From contig CAZFLM010000075.1 of NCBI GenBank assembly GCA_964519955.1, forward strand, positions 1 through 31,830: 31,830 nucleotides of DNA. Direction: 5' to 3'. The DNA is from CAZFLM01 sp964519955. Its GTDB lineage: Bacteria; Armatimonadota; Chthonomonadetes; Chthonomonadales; CAJBBX01. The notes under the pieces were generated by a model that saw only the letters and a list, made by a program, of their open reading frames with translations, made no database searches and was not told where the DNA came from. Made by a program: the position numbers and the translations under genes. Below, piece after piece: positions 14,122 to 22,390 of this stretch (within the stretch, counting starts at the first letter, position 1; each line of letters begins with the position of its first letter).

Positions 14122-16281
14122 ATGATGGCTGGACTTATGGCGGCAGCGCTCTTCGCCGCCACGCCGGCGCAAGCCGCCTCGGGGCCGCGCGTCGAGGTAT
14201 CGGTGGACAAGACCCGCGTCGGCATGGGGCGGGTGGTGAACGTCAAGGCGCGCTCGATCCGGGCGGACGGTACTTCCGGGGCGGGCGACTACCTGCTGCC
14301 CTACGTCAATGGCAGGCGGTGGGGCAGCCATGAGATCGCCGGCTCCCAGGGCCGCGCCGAGTTCCTCATCCCGCTGCCTATGGAGGGCGACGCCGAGATC
14401 CGCGTGCAGGCCGCTCCGAAGCCGCCGACGCCCGAGGAGAGCTGGGTATGGGACGCCTCGCAGGGCAAGCCCGGCACGATCTACCTCCAGAAGCGCTTCA
14501 CCCTCCCCGCCGAGCCGAGAGGCGCCCGGCTCTGGCTCGCAGTCGACGACAGCGCCATCGTCTACCTGAACGGAGAGCGCGTGGCGGACAAGGGCGGATG
14601 GCACGACGTGAAGCCCGTGCAGATCGCGGCGGAGAAGCTGCGCAAGGGCGAGAACTGGCTCTCGGTCGACGCCACGAACGGGGCCGGCCCGTGCGGCCTG
14701 CTGATCCGGCTGGAGGCGGACACGGCGTCCGGCCACGAGGTGGTGTTCACCGACGGCAACTGGATGACGTTCTCCGCCAAGCCCGACGGCTGGCCCACCG
14801 CGCCTGCCCCCGGCGGCGAGTTCGCGAAGCTCTTCGGTCGGGCCGACTCCGGCGCAGTGGTCCCGGAGCCCTGGCCGACGCTCCCACCCTCGTACATCAT
14901 GGGCGGCCTGACGCTCCCGAAGGACGCGGTCGTATCGAACGCGCTGCACGTCGCGGTCGAGAAGCGGAAGCTGCAGCCCCCGCCGAGCGACCCGAACCAC
15001 ATCGTCGCCGTCCAGTGGGAGGAGTGGTTCACGCCACACAACTGTAACTGGAATACCGCGCACGCCGTGCCGTTGATGGGCTTCTACGACTCGCGGATGC
15101 GAGAGGTCGCGCGCCAGCACCTCATCTGGTTCGTCGAGAGCGGGGTCGATTGCCTCGTGGCGGACTGGTCGAACAACATCTGGCAGGCGAAGAGCTGGAA
15201 GGAGGTCGGCATCGGCACCAACGAGCTGCACGCCACGAGCACGCTGATGATGGAGGAGATGGCCCGGATGCGTGACGAGGGCTATCCCGTGCCGAAGATG
15301 ACCTTCCTCACCGGCATCAGCTACGCCCGCCCAGAAGGCCCGACCGCCATGAACGAGCAGCTCGCGTTCATCTGGGACCACTACGTCTCGAACCCCAGAT
15401 TCCAGGGGCTCTGGCAGATGCTCGACGGCAAGCCGCTCGTGCTGGCGCTCGATTGCGGCGCCTCGTACTACAAGGAGAAGATCCAGCTCGACCCGCGCTT
15501 CTCGCTGCGCTACTGCGGCGCCCAGCAGGACCACACCGGCACGGATAAGCTCGGCTTCTGGACCTGGATGGACCACGAGACGCCGATGCCGACCATGAAG
15601 GACGGCAAGGTCGAGGCGCTCACGGTGCACATCGGCAGCTTCGGGCCGGGCGGCTGGCTGGCGAAGGACGCCCGCGGCCGGCGCAACGGGGCAACCATGT
15701 TGGAGGACTTCCAGGTCGCGCTGAAGCTTCGACCGTGGTGCCTGCAGCTCCACCAGTTCAACGAGTTCGCCGGGCAGACCGAGGGCTCGCCGGCCGCCCC
15801 ACCGAACGTGTACGTCGACATCTACAGCCCCGAGCTGAGCGACGACTACGAGCCGACTTCCCTCACCGCGCCTGCCTACCGCGGCAATGGAGGCTGGGGC
15901 TTCCTCCAGTTCAACATCGTGCGCGCCCTGACCGACCTGTACCGCCAGCCCACGCCGACCACCACGGTCGTCACGATCGCCAGCCCGGTCCAGCGGGAGG
16001 TGGTGAAGGGCGACGAGGTGACGGTGAAGTGGGTCAGCATCGGCGCGCCCGCGAAGAGCTACACGCTCTACCTGAACGGCAAGCTGGTCGCCAAGGACCT
16101 CACGGGCAACTCCGCCAAGGTCAGCCTGCGCGGCGTCCCGCCCGGCCCCGCGAAGCTGCGCATCGTCGCCGAGGGCACCACCGCCCGCTACGCCCTGAGC
16201 TACACCGAGGACTCCCTGCCCGCGACGAAGCCGATGGCGGCGGAGATGGAGGCGAACTTCCTGCGCGCTTCCGGCAACTAA
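14122..16281 (+). CDS. Secreted GH99/GH71-like glycoside hydrolase with rhamnosidase-type binding domain
   Basis: This 719-residue protein has a signal peptide at 1-18 (ending PAQA). A beta-sandwich at about 115-205 (YLQKRFTLP, ARLWLAVDDSAIVYLNGERV, GENWLSVDATNG) looks like the N-terminal carbohydrate-binding domain of alpha-L-rhamnosidases. The core, about 292-620, resembles GH99/GH71 barrels: GFYDSRMREVARQHLIW, VESGVDCLVADW, then LQLHQFNEFAGQTEG, where the FNEF Glu is the probable catalytic residue by analogy with the WNEW motif of GH99. A C-terminal Ig-like domain (IASPVQREVVKGDEVTVKW) follows. The ATG start has GGAGG seven bases upstream. It probably acts on mannose- or related glycan linkages; the exact linkage is unknown. 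It belongs with the sulfatase, GH43-like and beta-helix genes around it. Confidence 0.7.
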   Translation: MMAGLMAAALFAATPAQAASGPRVEVSVDKTRVGMGRVVNVKARSIRADGTSGAGDYLLPYVNGRRWGSHEIAGSQGRAEFLIPLPMEGDAEIRVQAAPKPPTPEESWVWDASQGKPGTIYLQKRFTLPAEPRGARLWLAVDDSAIVYLNGERVADKGGWHDVKPVQIAAEKLRKGENWLSVDATNGAGPCGLLIRLEADTASGHEVVFTDGNWMTFSAKPDGWPTAPAPGGEFAKLFGRADSGAVVPEPWPTLPPSYIMGGLTLPKDAVVSNALHVAVEKRKLQPPPSDPNHIVAVQWEEWFTPHNCNWNTAHAVPLMGFYDSRMREVARQHLIWFVESGVDCLVADWSNNIWQAKSWKEVGIGTNELHATSTLMMEEMARMRDEGYPVPKMTFLTGISYARPEGPTAMNEQLAFIWDHYVSNPRFQGLWQMLDGKPLVLALDCGASYYKEKIQLDPRFSLRYCGAQQDHTGTDKLGFWTWMDHETPMPTMKDGKVEALTVHIGSFGPGGWLAKDARGRRNGATMLEDFQVALKLRPWCLQLHQFNEFAGQTEGSPAAPPNVYVDIYSPELSDDYEPTSLTAPAYRGNGGWGFLQFNIVRALTDLYRQPTPTTTVVTIASPVQREVVKGDEVTVKWVSIGAPAKSYTLYLNGKLVAKDLTGNSAKVSLRGVPPGPAKLRIVAEGTTARYALSYTEDSLPATKPMAAEMEANFLRASGN

Positions 16282-16342
16282 CGCAACGGAGGGTGCACAG
16301 GGCTCCTCCACTACGCGCGCTCGTGAGGGAGGGCACCCGGCC

Positions 16343-17509
16343 ATGAGGCCACGCATCGCAGCGCTCTGCGCCGCCGCGCTCGCTGTTGTCGCGGCAGCGG
16401 CTCTGGCGGACGCGCCAGCCACTATCCACGTGAACGGAGAGACCGGCAGCGACGCCGGCGACGGTACAGCCGACCGGCCTCTCCGCACCCTCTCGGCGGC
16501 CATCGCGCGGCTGCCCGACCCGGTGACAGCGTCCGTCACCGTCGAGCTGGCTGGCGCCGAGCACCGAACCACCGGCGCCGTCGACATGCCGGCCAACCGG
16601 CTCGACCTGCAGCGCCGCATGCGCCCGGGCGTCGGGGTGCGCATCGTTGGGGCGACCTCGCCCATGCCGGTTCTCGCGTGGGAGGGCGGCGAGGCGATGG
16701 TGGATGCCCGCGAGGGCGCGTGGCGGCTGGAGCACGTGCAGATCGGCTCGTTCACCCGCCGGCAGCGCCGCGGTGTCATGGTGACCGGGCCGGCTGAGGT
16801 CACGCTGAAGGACGTCACGTTCCGCACGCGCAGCCAGTCGGACGGCGCCATCTACGCGCGGCGCGGCGGCCACGTTGCGCTCCGCGGCGCTATCCGGATC
16901 AACGAGCACCTGCACGAAGCCCGGCCGGAAGAGGACACGTTCAGCGGGATCATCGCCGCCGAGCATGGCCACGTCGCGTTCGAGGAGCGGGAGGGCGCCT
17001 CACTCGACATCGGCAACGGCAGCCTCTCTGCCACCTACTACGGCTGCATCGAGCTGAGGTGCGCGTCGGCACGCGTGACGAGCTGGTCGGACCAGGGCAA
17101 CACGCTGGCCATCAACAACGGCGGCAGGATCGATCTGCACAGCACGCCGGTCCGGCTGCGCGCCGGGCTCCGGGCCAATACCCCCATCGGCCTCGAGCAC
17201 GACGGCCACATCCTCGCGGAGGGCGCTCACATCACCATCGAGGGCGAGAACGACCACGCCATCGTCCTGCAGAAGGTGAGCAGCCTGATGTGCAACGACA
17301 TCGAGTTGAAGGGGACCTTCCGGACCGCGGTGAGCGCGATGAGCGGATCGGTGCTCGTCTGCGGCCTCATGGGCAAGGTGGGCCGCATCGAGGCGGACAC
17401 CGGATCCCACGTGACCGTCGAGCGCATCGACGGCGAGTTGGCCGGGCCGGTCGAGGCGCACCGGGCTGCCAGCGTCGCGTTGCCGGACAAGGTGGTTGTT
17501 GGTAAGTGA
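16343..17509 (+). CDS. Secreted parallel beta-helix protein
   Basis: This 388-residue protein has a signal peptide at 1-22 (ending ALADA). Right after it comes HVNGETGSDAGDGTADRPL, the Gly-Ser-Asp, Gly-Thr, Pro-Leu/Phe entry motif usual for right-handed parallel beta-helix proteins. Short repeating strands run to the end (AEVTLKDVTF, GHVALRGAIRI, AHITIEGENDHAIVL, SHVTVERIDGEL). Such proteins include polysaccharide lyases and glycosidases, but also non-catalytic binding proteins. I see no clear catalytic Asp pair or Arg/Lys set to decide. The start has GAGGGAGGG nine bases upstream. The gap to the GH99-like gene is 61 bases, so they likely share a transcript. Confidence 0.7.
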   Translation: MRPRIAALCAAALAVVAAAALADAPATIHVNGETGSDAGDGTADRPLRTLSAAIARLPDPVTASVTVELAGAEHRTTGAVDMPANRLDLQRRMRPGVGVRIVGATSPMPVLAWEGGEAMVDAREGAWRLEHVQIGSFTRRQRRGVMVTGPAEVTLKDVTFRTRSQSDGAIYARRGGHVALRGAIRINEHLHEARPEEDTFSGIIAAEHGHVAFEEREGASLDIGNGSLSATYYGCIELRCASARVTSWSDQGNTLAINNGGRIDLHSTPVRLRAGLRANTPIGLEHDGHILAEGAHITIEGENDHAIVLQKVSSLMCNDIELKGTFRTAVSAMSGSVLVCGLMGKVGRIEADTGSHVTVERIDGELAGPVEAHRAASVALPDKVVVGK

Positions 17510-17822
17510 TTCGTGGTGATGAAGTGAGGGGGCGCCCAGAGCGACGGGAGCCCCTTCGGCCTGGCTGTGGCGCCCTGCTTCAGCCGGCCGCCGAGCTTTG
17601 CCGCCCCACTGTGCCCATTCCAGCCGCCTGAGTAGAAGCCCCACCGGGCCCAGGCTCAGCGCAGCCGCAGCGAACGCCCGGAAAGCGTTCGTGTGCGTGC
17701 CCGTCCGCGGCCGTCGACGTGCTGCCGCGCCTCTGCGGAATCGTAGGCACGGCGTAGGGACTTCCGTGCGGACGCCCGATCGGCCTACCAAACGGGGTAC
17801 GCGTTGCCAGCCGGGCCTTGGT
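17510..17822. other. Gap between the convergent beta-helix and LacI genes
   Basis: Apart from the weak hairpin near its left end I see no gene, RNA or clear regulatory site in these 313 bases. Confidence 0.4.
17526..17557 (+). terminator. Weak hairpin after the beta-helix gene
   Basis: GAGGGGGC at 17526-17533 pairs with GCCCCTTC at 17550-17557 with one G-T wobble and a 16-base loop. It lies 16 bases past the stop at 17509. It may end transcription of the glycan genes. No T-tract follows. Confidence 0.3.
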
Positions 17823-18836
17823 TTAGCTCGTCTCGCCCACGCGGAGCTGCGTGGGCAGCGTCGTCACACTCGGAACCTGCTCACCGCGCACCATGGCGTG
17901 CAGAATATCGAGAGCGACGCGGGTCACCTCCGACCACCGGGCGTCGACGGTGGTCAGATCCCTGGCGAGGATGCGACGGTCGACCAGGCCATCGAACCCC
18001 ACGACAGCCAGGTCTTCGGGCACGCGCACGCCGGAGCGCATACACGCCCGAATGAGTGAGAGAGCAGTGACGTCGTTCCAGCAGCAGACAGCGGTAGGAC
18101 GCGGATCGGCCGTCCTAAGAACGTCCAGAGCCGGCGCTGCCTCCTCGTACGAGATCGGCACGCACAGCGGCTCCCATCCGTGGGCGTCCATTTCGCGAAG
18201 GTAGGAGCCAAGCCGCGCTTCCGCGGACTCGAGCTTCACGTCGGGGTGGATGAAAGCGATGCGAGTATGGCCGCGCTCGCCGAGGTGGCGCACGGCTTCG
18301 GCGATGCCGCCATGGTCGTCGCACACCACGGACGGAAGACCCGTCACCCGGTCCGCCACTGCCACCGTCGGAAGCGCACAAGCTGCAAGGCGTTCGGTCA
18401 GCGGATCGTCGTCGCAGGTGTGGACGACGAGGGCGTCGATGCGGCCGCACGTCAACTCACCCAGCATGTCGCCGACCGGCGTGCCGGGAGCGAAGTTGTG
18501 CAGCATCAGGAAGTGGTCGCTCTCGCGGCAACTGCGCTGCAAGCTGCCGATGATCTCGGCAAGGAAGGCGTTGCGCGCGTCGAGGTGACCATACCAGCTA
18601 TGGAAGCCGACCACGCGTGTGCGACGCTCGCGCAGCGAGCGTGCAACCGCGTGCGGGCGATAGCCCATACGCTCGGCCTCGTCCAGGATGCGCTTCCGGG
18701 TCTCCGCGGAGTACTGGTAGCCCGGTGCGCCGCTCAGGACGCGCGAGACGGTTGGCTGAGAGACGCCCAGGCGTCGCGCGATATCGCGCGACGTGATGGG
18801 GCGCAGCCCGGGGTTGTCGGGGTTATGCATACGCAT
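17823..18836 (-). CDS. LacI-family transcriptional repressor
   Basis: This 337-residue regulator has the family layout. The helix-turn-helix ITSRDIARRLGVSQPTVSRVLSG lies at about 14-36 and the hinge-helix region PHAVARSLRERRTR at about 61-74. A periplasmic-binding-protein-like sensor domain follows (VVGFHSWYG, GRIDALVVHTCDD, GHTRIAFIHPD, TAVCCWNDVTALSLI, DLAVVGFDGL). It should bind a sugar and lose or gain DNA binding, and probably controls the nearby glycan genes, which is inferred from position. The start is ATG 18836, seven bases past a good -10 box, so the message is probably leaderless; the next in-frame ATG (18830) and a longer frame to 18917 are less likely. A 16-base CG-centred operator overlaps the start codon. 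Confidence 0.92.
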   Translation of the reverse strand: MRMHNPDNPGLRPITSRDIARRLGVSQPTVSRVLSGAPGYQYSAETRKRILDEAERMGYRPHAVARSLRERRTRVVGFHSWYGHLDARNAFLAEIIGSLQRSCRESDHFLMLHNFAPGTPVGDMLGELTCGRIDALVVHTCDDDPLTERLAACALPTVAVADRVTGLPSVVCDDHGGIAEAVRHLGERGHTRIAFIHPDVKLESAEARLGSYLREMDAHGWEPLCVPISYEEAAPALDVLRTADPRPTAVCCWNDVTALSLIRACMRSGVRVPEDLAVVGFDGLVDRRILARDLTTVDARWSEVTRVALDILHAMVRGEQVPSVTTLPTQLRVGETS

Positions 18837-18840
18837 GCAT
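18825..18840. promoter_or_regulatory. Probable LacI operator overlapping its own start codon
   Basis: The sequence ATGCATACGCATGCAT is a palindrome at 14 of 16 positions with CG at its centre, the usual form of LacI-family sites. It covers the predicted transcript start and the first codons of the repressor gene, so repressor binding would block its own transcription. Confidence 0.6.
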
Positions 18841-18842
18841 TG

Positions 18843-18871
18843 ACGATAGCATGCCCAGGTTGTTCTGTCAA
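18843..18871 (-). promoter_or_regulatory. Sigma-70 type promoter of the LacI gene
   Basis: On the minus strand, TTGACA (18866-18871) and TATCGT (18843-18848) are separated by exactly 17 bases. The start codon begins seven bases after the -10 box, which points to a leaderless transcript beginning at or next to the ATG. Confidence 0.65.
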
Positions 18872-19006
18872 GGCTTCGGCGCCAGCGTTTCCCCAGCGTT
18901 CGTACGGCGGCGGCCACCGAACGCGGCGCCTAGCCTGGCCTGCTCACGAGTCGCGCTGGACGGGCACGGAGGCCCATCCCACCACGGCGCTCATGGATCA
19001 TCCAGG

Positions 19007-19441
19007 CTAGCCCTTCCCCGCCTTCAGCAGATCGCGGATCTCCGTCAGCAGCTTCTCCTGCGCCGGTGGCTCCGCCGGGGCGGCTGCGACTTCGGGGGCG
19101 GGCCGCCGCATCTTGTTCATCGCCTTGACGACAAAGAAGAGCGCCAGCGCTACCAGCAGGAAGTTGATGATCGTGTTCGCGAAGACTCCCCAGCTCAGCA
19201 CGGCCGCGCCGCCGTCCTTGGCGACCTTGAGCGACGCATAGGGCCCGGGAACCTTGCCGTCATGTAGTACGACAAACGAATTGGAGAAATCGGTGCCGCC
19301 CGTGAGGACGCCGATGAGCGGAGTGATGATGTCGGCCACCAGCGAGTTCACGACGGCGCCGAAGGCCGCGCCGATCATGATGCCGACGGCCAGGTCCATC
19401 ATGTTGCCCTTGAGTGCGAACTCCTTGAACTCCTTGAGCAT
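19007..19441 (-). CDS. mscL: Large-conductance mechanosensitive channel MscL
   Basis: This 144-residue inner-membrane protein opens under membrane tension and releases solutes during osmotic down-shock. The N-terminal family signature is intact: FKEFALKGNMMDLAVGIMIG, then AAFGAVVNSLVADIITPLIG, forming the N-terminal helix and the pore-lining first membrane segment. A second membrane segment is at about 76-100 (FANTIINFLLVALALFFVV), followed by a charged C-terminal helix (EKLLTEIRDLLKAG) that bundles the pentamer. Length is typical for MscL. The start is ATG 19441 with AAAGGA seven bases upstream. A possible -10 TATTAT (plus 19531-19536) lies further upstream without a clear -35. Confidence 0.95.
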   Translation of the reverse strand: MLKEFKEFALKGNMMDLAVGIMIGAAFGAVVNSLVADIITPLIGVLTGGTDFSNSFVVLHDGKVPGPYASLKVAKDGGAAVLSWGVFANTIINFLLVALALFFVVKAMNKMRRPAPEVAAAPAEPPAQEKLLTEIRDLLKAGKG

Positions 19442-20144
19442 GGCTCGGTCCTTTCCCCGCCGCGAACAGGCGGTCACGATTGCTCGGAAACACGGCAAAA
19501 CGGCTGTTTGGAGCGAGGCGCCGTATGCCGATAATAGGGCAACCCGATCGAGGCTGGGGCGACACCCGTAGTTCGCTGGGAATCGCCCGCCCCACGACGC
19601 TATCGGATGCACGATCCTCGTATAGTGCCTTATCTACACACTCGCCGGTTCGGCCGCGAGGCCGATGCATACGTCCTGACGCGTGGAACCAGGGGGCAGT
19701 CGATGGAAAGCATCGAATGTAGTGCAGGTTCCTCTTGCGGCTCAGTTCCACGGCGTGCGGCGAACTCCTCTGACCACAACCCCGTGCGCGCGTGGACTAC
19801 TGCCGGCGGAACATCGCCGTGGTCCGCAAACTTGTCGGGTCCCTGTACGCGGCCGGCGCGTCGTCCAGCGCGACGGCCACTCTCGTTCAGACAGGAGTGG
19901 GTGTCTGTCGGTGCGGAACGCACCGAAGTGCCAGAGCCCTACAGCTCTACGACCCTGACGCCGGCGTCGAGAGCCGCGATGGTGCGCGCGACGGCGCGAG
20001 GGAAGTCCGTGGTTCGGCTCAAGCCGCTCACGACCCGGCGCACCCGCACGTCGTCGACATCCGACGTGCGCTGGGCGCTGAAGTGGACCCTGGCGCCCAG
20101 GTTCGTGTGAGAACAGACCGATCGATCGACTAATGGAGAGGGCA
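19442..20144. other. Long region with almost no recognisable gene
   Basis: Between mscL and the SDR gene there are about 700 bases in which I see no complete conserved gene. It holds the mscL leader, an 8-bp hairpin TCGGTGCG-GAA-CGCACCGA at 19908-19926, and a possible short minus-strand coding piece at 19939-20145. It may be a decayed gene or an unusually long regulatory gap. Confidence 0.4.
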
Positions 20145-20145
20145 C
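19939..20145 (-). pseudogene. Possible short gene or gene remnant
   Basis: A 68-codon frame on the minus strand starts right after the SDR terminator and ends TAG at 19941-19939. From about codon 15 the third codon positions are nearly all G or C, as in the real genes here. The peptide (for example SGLSRTTDFPRAVARTIAALDAG) has protein-like composition with a likely C-terminal helix. There is no ribosome-binding site that I can see and no family match. A hairpin at 19908-19926 follows its stop. Confidence 0.22.
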
Positions 20146-20180
20146 GCCAGGAGGGCCGGCATCCGCCGGCCCTCCTGGCG
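20145..20180 (-). terminator. Perfect 16-bp hairpin after the SDR gene
   Basis: CGCCAGGAGGGCCGGC at 20145-20160 pairs without mismatch with 20165-20180 around the loop ATCC. It begins one base past the SDR stop codon. It is the most stable hairpin noticed in the window. It lacks a T-tract. Confidence 0.7.
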
Positions 20181-20181
20181 T

Positions 20182-20922
20182 CTACAACCCGACGCCGCGC
20201 GCCGCCACCGAGGCCCGCGCCTGCGCTACCGGCTTCACCACGATCTCGTCGATGTTCACGTGCAACGGCCGCGTCACCGCCCACACGATGCAGTCGGCGA
20301 TGTCGTCCGCCACGAGCGGGGTCAGCCCTTCGTACACCTTGGCCGCTCGCCCCTTGTCGCCTGCGAACCGCACCTCGCTGAACTCGGTCTCCACCATGCC
20401 GGGCGCCACGTCGGTCACGCGCACCGGCTTGCCGTTCAGCTCCAGCCGCAGCGTCTCGGTCACCGCGCGGGCCGCGTGCTTGGCAGCGGTGTAGCCCGCC
20501 CCGCCCACGTACGTCTCGCGCCCCGCGATCGACGTCACGTTGACGATGTGCCCGCGCCCCGCGATCAGCTTCGGCAGCAGCGCCCGCGTCATCCGCATGA
20601 GGCCCAGCACGTTGGACTGGTACATGGTCTCCCAGTAGTCGTCGCGCGCCTCGGCGACGGGCTCCAGCCCGAGCGCGCCGCCGGCGTTGTTCACCAGCAC
20701 CTGCAGCTCGCCGGGCACCGCCGCGCAGAACGCGTCGACCGACGCCTGATCCGTCACATCCAGCCGCTGCGCCACGCCGCCGATCTCCGCCGCGATCGCT
20801 GCTATCCGATCCTCACGCCGCGCGCCGAGGTACACCTTGAAGCCGGCCGCCGCCAATTGCCGGGCCGCGGCCTCGCCGATCCCGCTGCTCGCCCCGGTCA
20901 CCACCGCTACTCGATCTGCCAT
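20182..20922 (-). CDS. Short-chain dehydrogenase/reductase (YdfG-like)
   Basis: This 246-residue cytoplasmic enzyme is a classical SDR. It has the dinucleotide-binding motif TGASSGIG at 9-16, NNAG at 78-81, and the catalytic set Asn104, Ser131, Tyr144 and Lys148 (YTAAK). ARRE after the second strand suggests NADP preference. Overall pattern and length match the YdfG group, which oxidises 3-hydroxy acids such as serine and allo-threonine, but the substrate is not certain. The ATG start has GAGGAGG 13 bases upstream and a closer AGGGTAGG. The MFS gene ends 27 bases upstream on the same strand, so the two probably form an operon ended by the hairpin at 20145-20180. Confidence 0.9.
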   Translation of the reverse strand: MADRVAVVTGASSGIGEAAARQLAAAGFKVYLGARREDRIAAIAAEIGGVAQRLDVTDQASVDAFCAAVPGELQVLVNNAGGALGLEPVAEARDDYWETMYQSNVLGLMRMTRALLPKLIAGRGHIVNVTSIAGRETYVGGAGYTAAKHAARAVTETLRLELNGKPVRVTDVAPGMVETEFSEVRFAGDKGRAAKVYEGLTPLVADDIADCIVWAVTRPLHVNIDEIVVKPVAQARASVAARGVGL

Positions 20923-20949
20923 TGCCTACCCTGATCCTCCTCTATCCAG

Positions 20950-22209
20950 CTAGGACGCAGCACGCGGCGTCCCCACATAGCCCCCGGCGGCATCCCCCTG
21001 AGCCGCGGGGGCCTCACGTTCCAGCCGGCTCGCCAGCAGCAGCCCCGCCGCCAGCGCCGCGGTGACAGCACCGAGCAGGAACGGCGCCGCGCGCGACACG
21101 TGGTCGTAGAGCTGCCCCGCAACGATGCTCGCCGGAAGCGCCAGCACGCCCACCAGCATGTGGAACGCGCCAATCTCCGTGGCCCGCCGGTCCGGGTGCG
21201 CCAGATCGGCCGCGAAGGCACGCTGCACGCCGCCGGTCAACGTGTAGTAGATACCATACGCCACGAACAGCGGCCAGATCCACGCGACGGTCGTCACCAA
21301 CGCGAAGCCGAGGTAGACGAGCGCGAAGGCGACGAAGCCGGCCACGATGAGCGGGCGCCGCCCGACGCGGTCCGACACGATGCCGGCCTTGTAGCTGAAC
21401 GCGGCCTCCACGGTGTTGAACATCGCGTACAGCAGCAGCGAGTTCTCCCACGTGAGTCCCAGGTCCTGCGCGCGCAGGATGAGGAACGCGTCCGACGAGT
21501 TGCCGATGGAGAACAGCGCGATGACGAGCAGGTACCGCTTGTACGCCGGGCTGAGCCCGCCGAACGTGAGCTTCGGGAACGGAACCGCCTTGCGCTCCTC
21601 GGGCGGCTTGGCTCGCTCCCGCACGAACAGCGCCAGCGCGAGCACCGCCAACACGCCCGGGATGAACGCCAGCCAGTAGAGCGAGCGCAGGGCGTGCGGG
21701 TGCGTCTGGAGCCATAGGTAGCCCAGCAGCGGACCGCCCACCGCGCCGCACGTGTCCATCGCCCGGTGGAAGCCGAACGCCCGGCCGCGCGCCTCCTTCG
21801 GGGTCGTCTCCGTGATCAGCGCATCGCGCGGCGCGGAGCGAACGCCCTTGCCCAGCCGATCCAGGAACCGCGCGCCGAGCACGTGCCCCCACCCGCCCGC
21901 GATGGCGATGAGCGGCTTGCCGAGCGCGCCCAGGCCGTAGCCCAGCATCGTCAGCGGCTTGCGCCGCCCCATCGCGTCGGAGATCCAGCCGGCGTACATC
22001 TTGAGGATGCTGGCCGTGCTCTCGGCGATGCCCTCGATGATGCCCACGGACCACGCCGGCGCGCCAAGCACGCGCGTCAGCAGGGCGGGGGTCACGGGGT
22101 AGACCATCTCGCTGGAGACATCGGTGAGCAGGCTGACGATGCCCAGCGCGCGGACGGTGGGGCTGAGGGCAGGCGGTGCGGCTTGCGGGCCAGGCTCGGG
22201 TTCGGTCAT
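20950..22209 (-). CDS. Major facilitator superfamily transporter
   Basis: This is a 419-residue integral inner-membrane protein with about 12 hydrophobic segments. After a proline-rich start, LGIVSLLTDVSSEMVYPV begins the first helix. The loop between helices 2 and 3 carries GWISDAMGRRKPL, the MFS signature, and a similar GIVSDRVGRRPL follows in the second half. LGKGVRSAPRDALI is typical of a widespread bacterial MFS group of unknown substrate. I chose ATG 22209 because the family-like sequence begins shortly after; a longer frame to 22287 has no ribosome-binding site. The ribosome-binding site is weak in either case. It lies upstream of the SDR gene in the same direction. Confidence 0.88.
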   Translation of the reverse strand: MTEPEPGPQAAPPALSPTVRALGIVSLLTDVSSEMVYPVTPALLTRVLGAPAWSVGIIEGIAESTASILKMYAGWISDAMGRRKPLTMLGYGLGALGKPLIAIAGGWGHVLGARFLDRLGKGVRSAPRDALITETTPKEARGRAFGFHRAMDTCGAVGGPLLGYLWLQTHPHALRSLYWLAFIPGVLAVLALALFVRERAKPPEERKAVPFPKLTFGGLSPAYKRYLLVIALFSIGNSSDAFLILRAQDLGLTWENSLLLYAMFNTVEAAFSYKAGIVSDRVGRRPLIVAGFVAFALVYLGFALVTTVAWIWPLFVAYGIYYTLTGGVQRAFAADLAHPDRRATEIGAFHMLVGVLALPASIVAGQLYDHVSRAAPFLLGAVTAALAAGLLLASRLEREAPAAQGDAAGGYVGTPRAAS

Positions 22210-22341
22210 GGGCGTCTCGGGAACAGTGGAGCGCGGGTCTCCTCGCCGCCACGTTCCACCGACGGGCCTGGTAATCCTGCTGGGCATGACGACCGGAACG
22301 CCGACGCGGGGCTCCCTGGGTGGCGTAGGACGACAGAGCGT

Positions 22342-22384
22342 CCATGAAATTCCATAGTGCGACTTTCGATTTTCATGGTATCAT
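22342..22384 (+). promoter_or_regulatory. Extended -10 promoter with inverted repeat before the ATPase gene
   Basis: TGGTATCAT (TG at 22376-22377, hexamer 22379-22384) is an extended -10 element placed six bases before the ATG at 22391, so the transcript may be leaderless. CCATGAAA at 22342-22349 and TTTCATGG at 22371-22378 form an inverted repeat that reaches the -10 box and could bind a repressor. No good -35 is seen. Confidence 0.45.
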
Positions 22385-22390
22385 GGGCGT

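Noticed and set aside
13648..16851. Very long open frame on the minus strand opposite the GH99-like and beta-helix genes
   Set aside because: It is antisense to well-supported genes, with Arg/Ala/Gly/Val-rich composition and no motifs; it arises from high GC content.
19665..19680. ATGCATACG sequence similar to the LacI operator
   Set aside because: Only the left half matches; the right half is unrelated.
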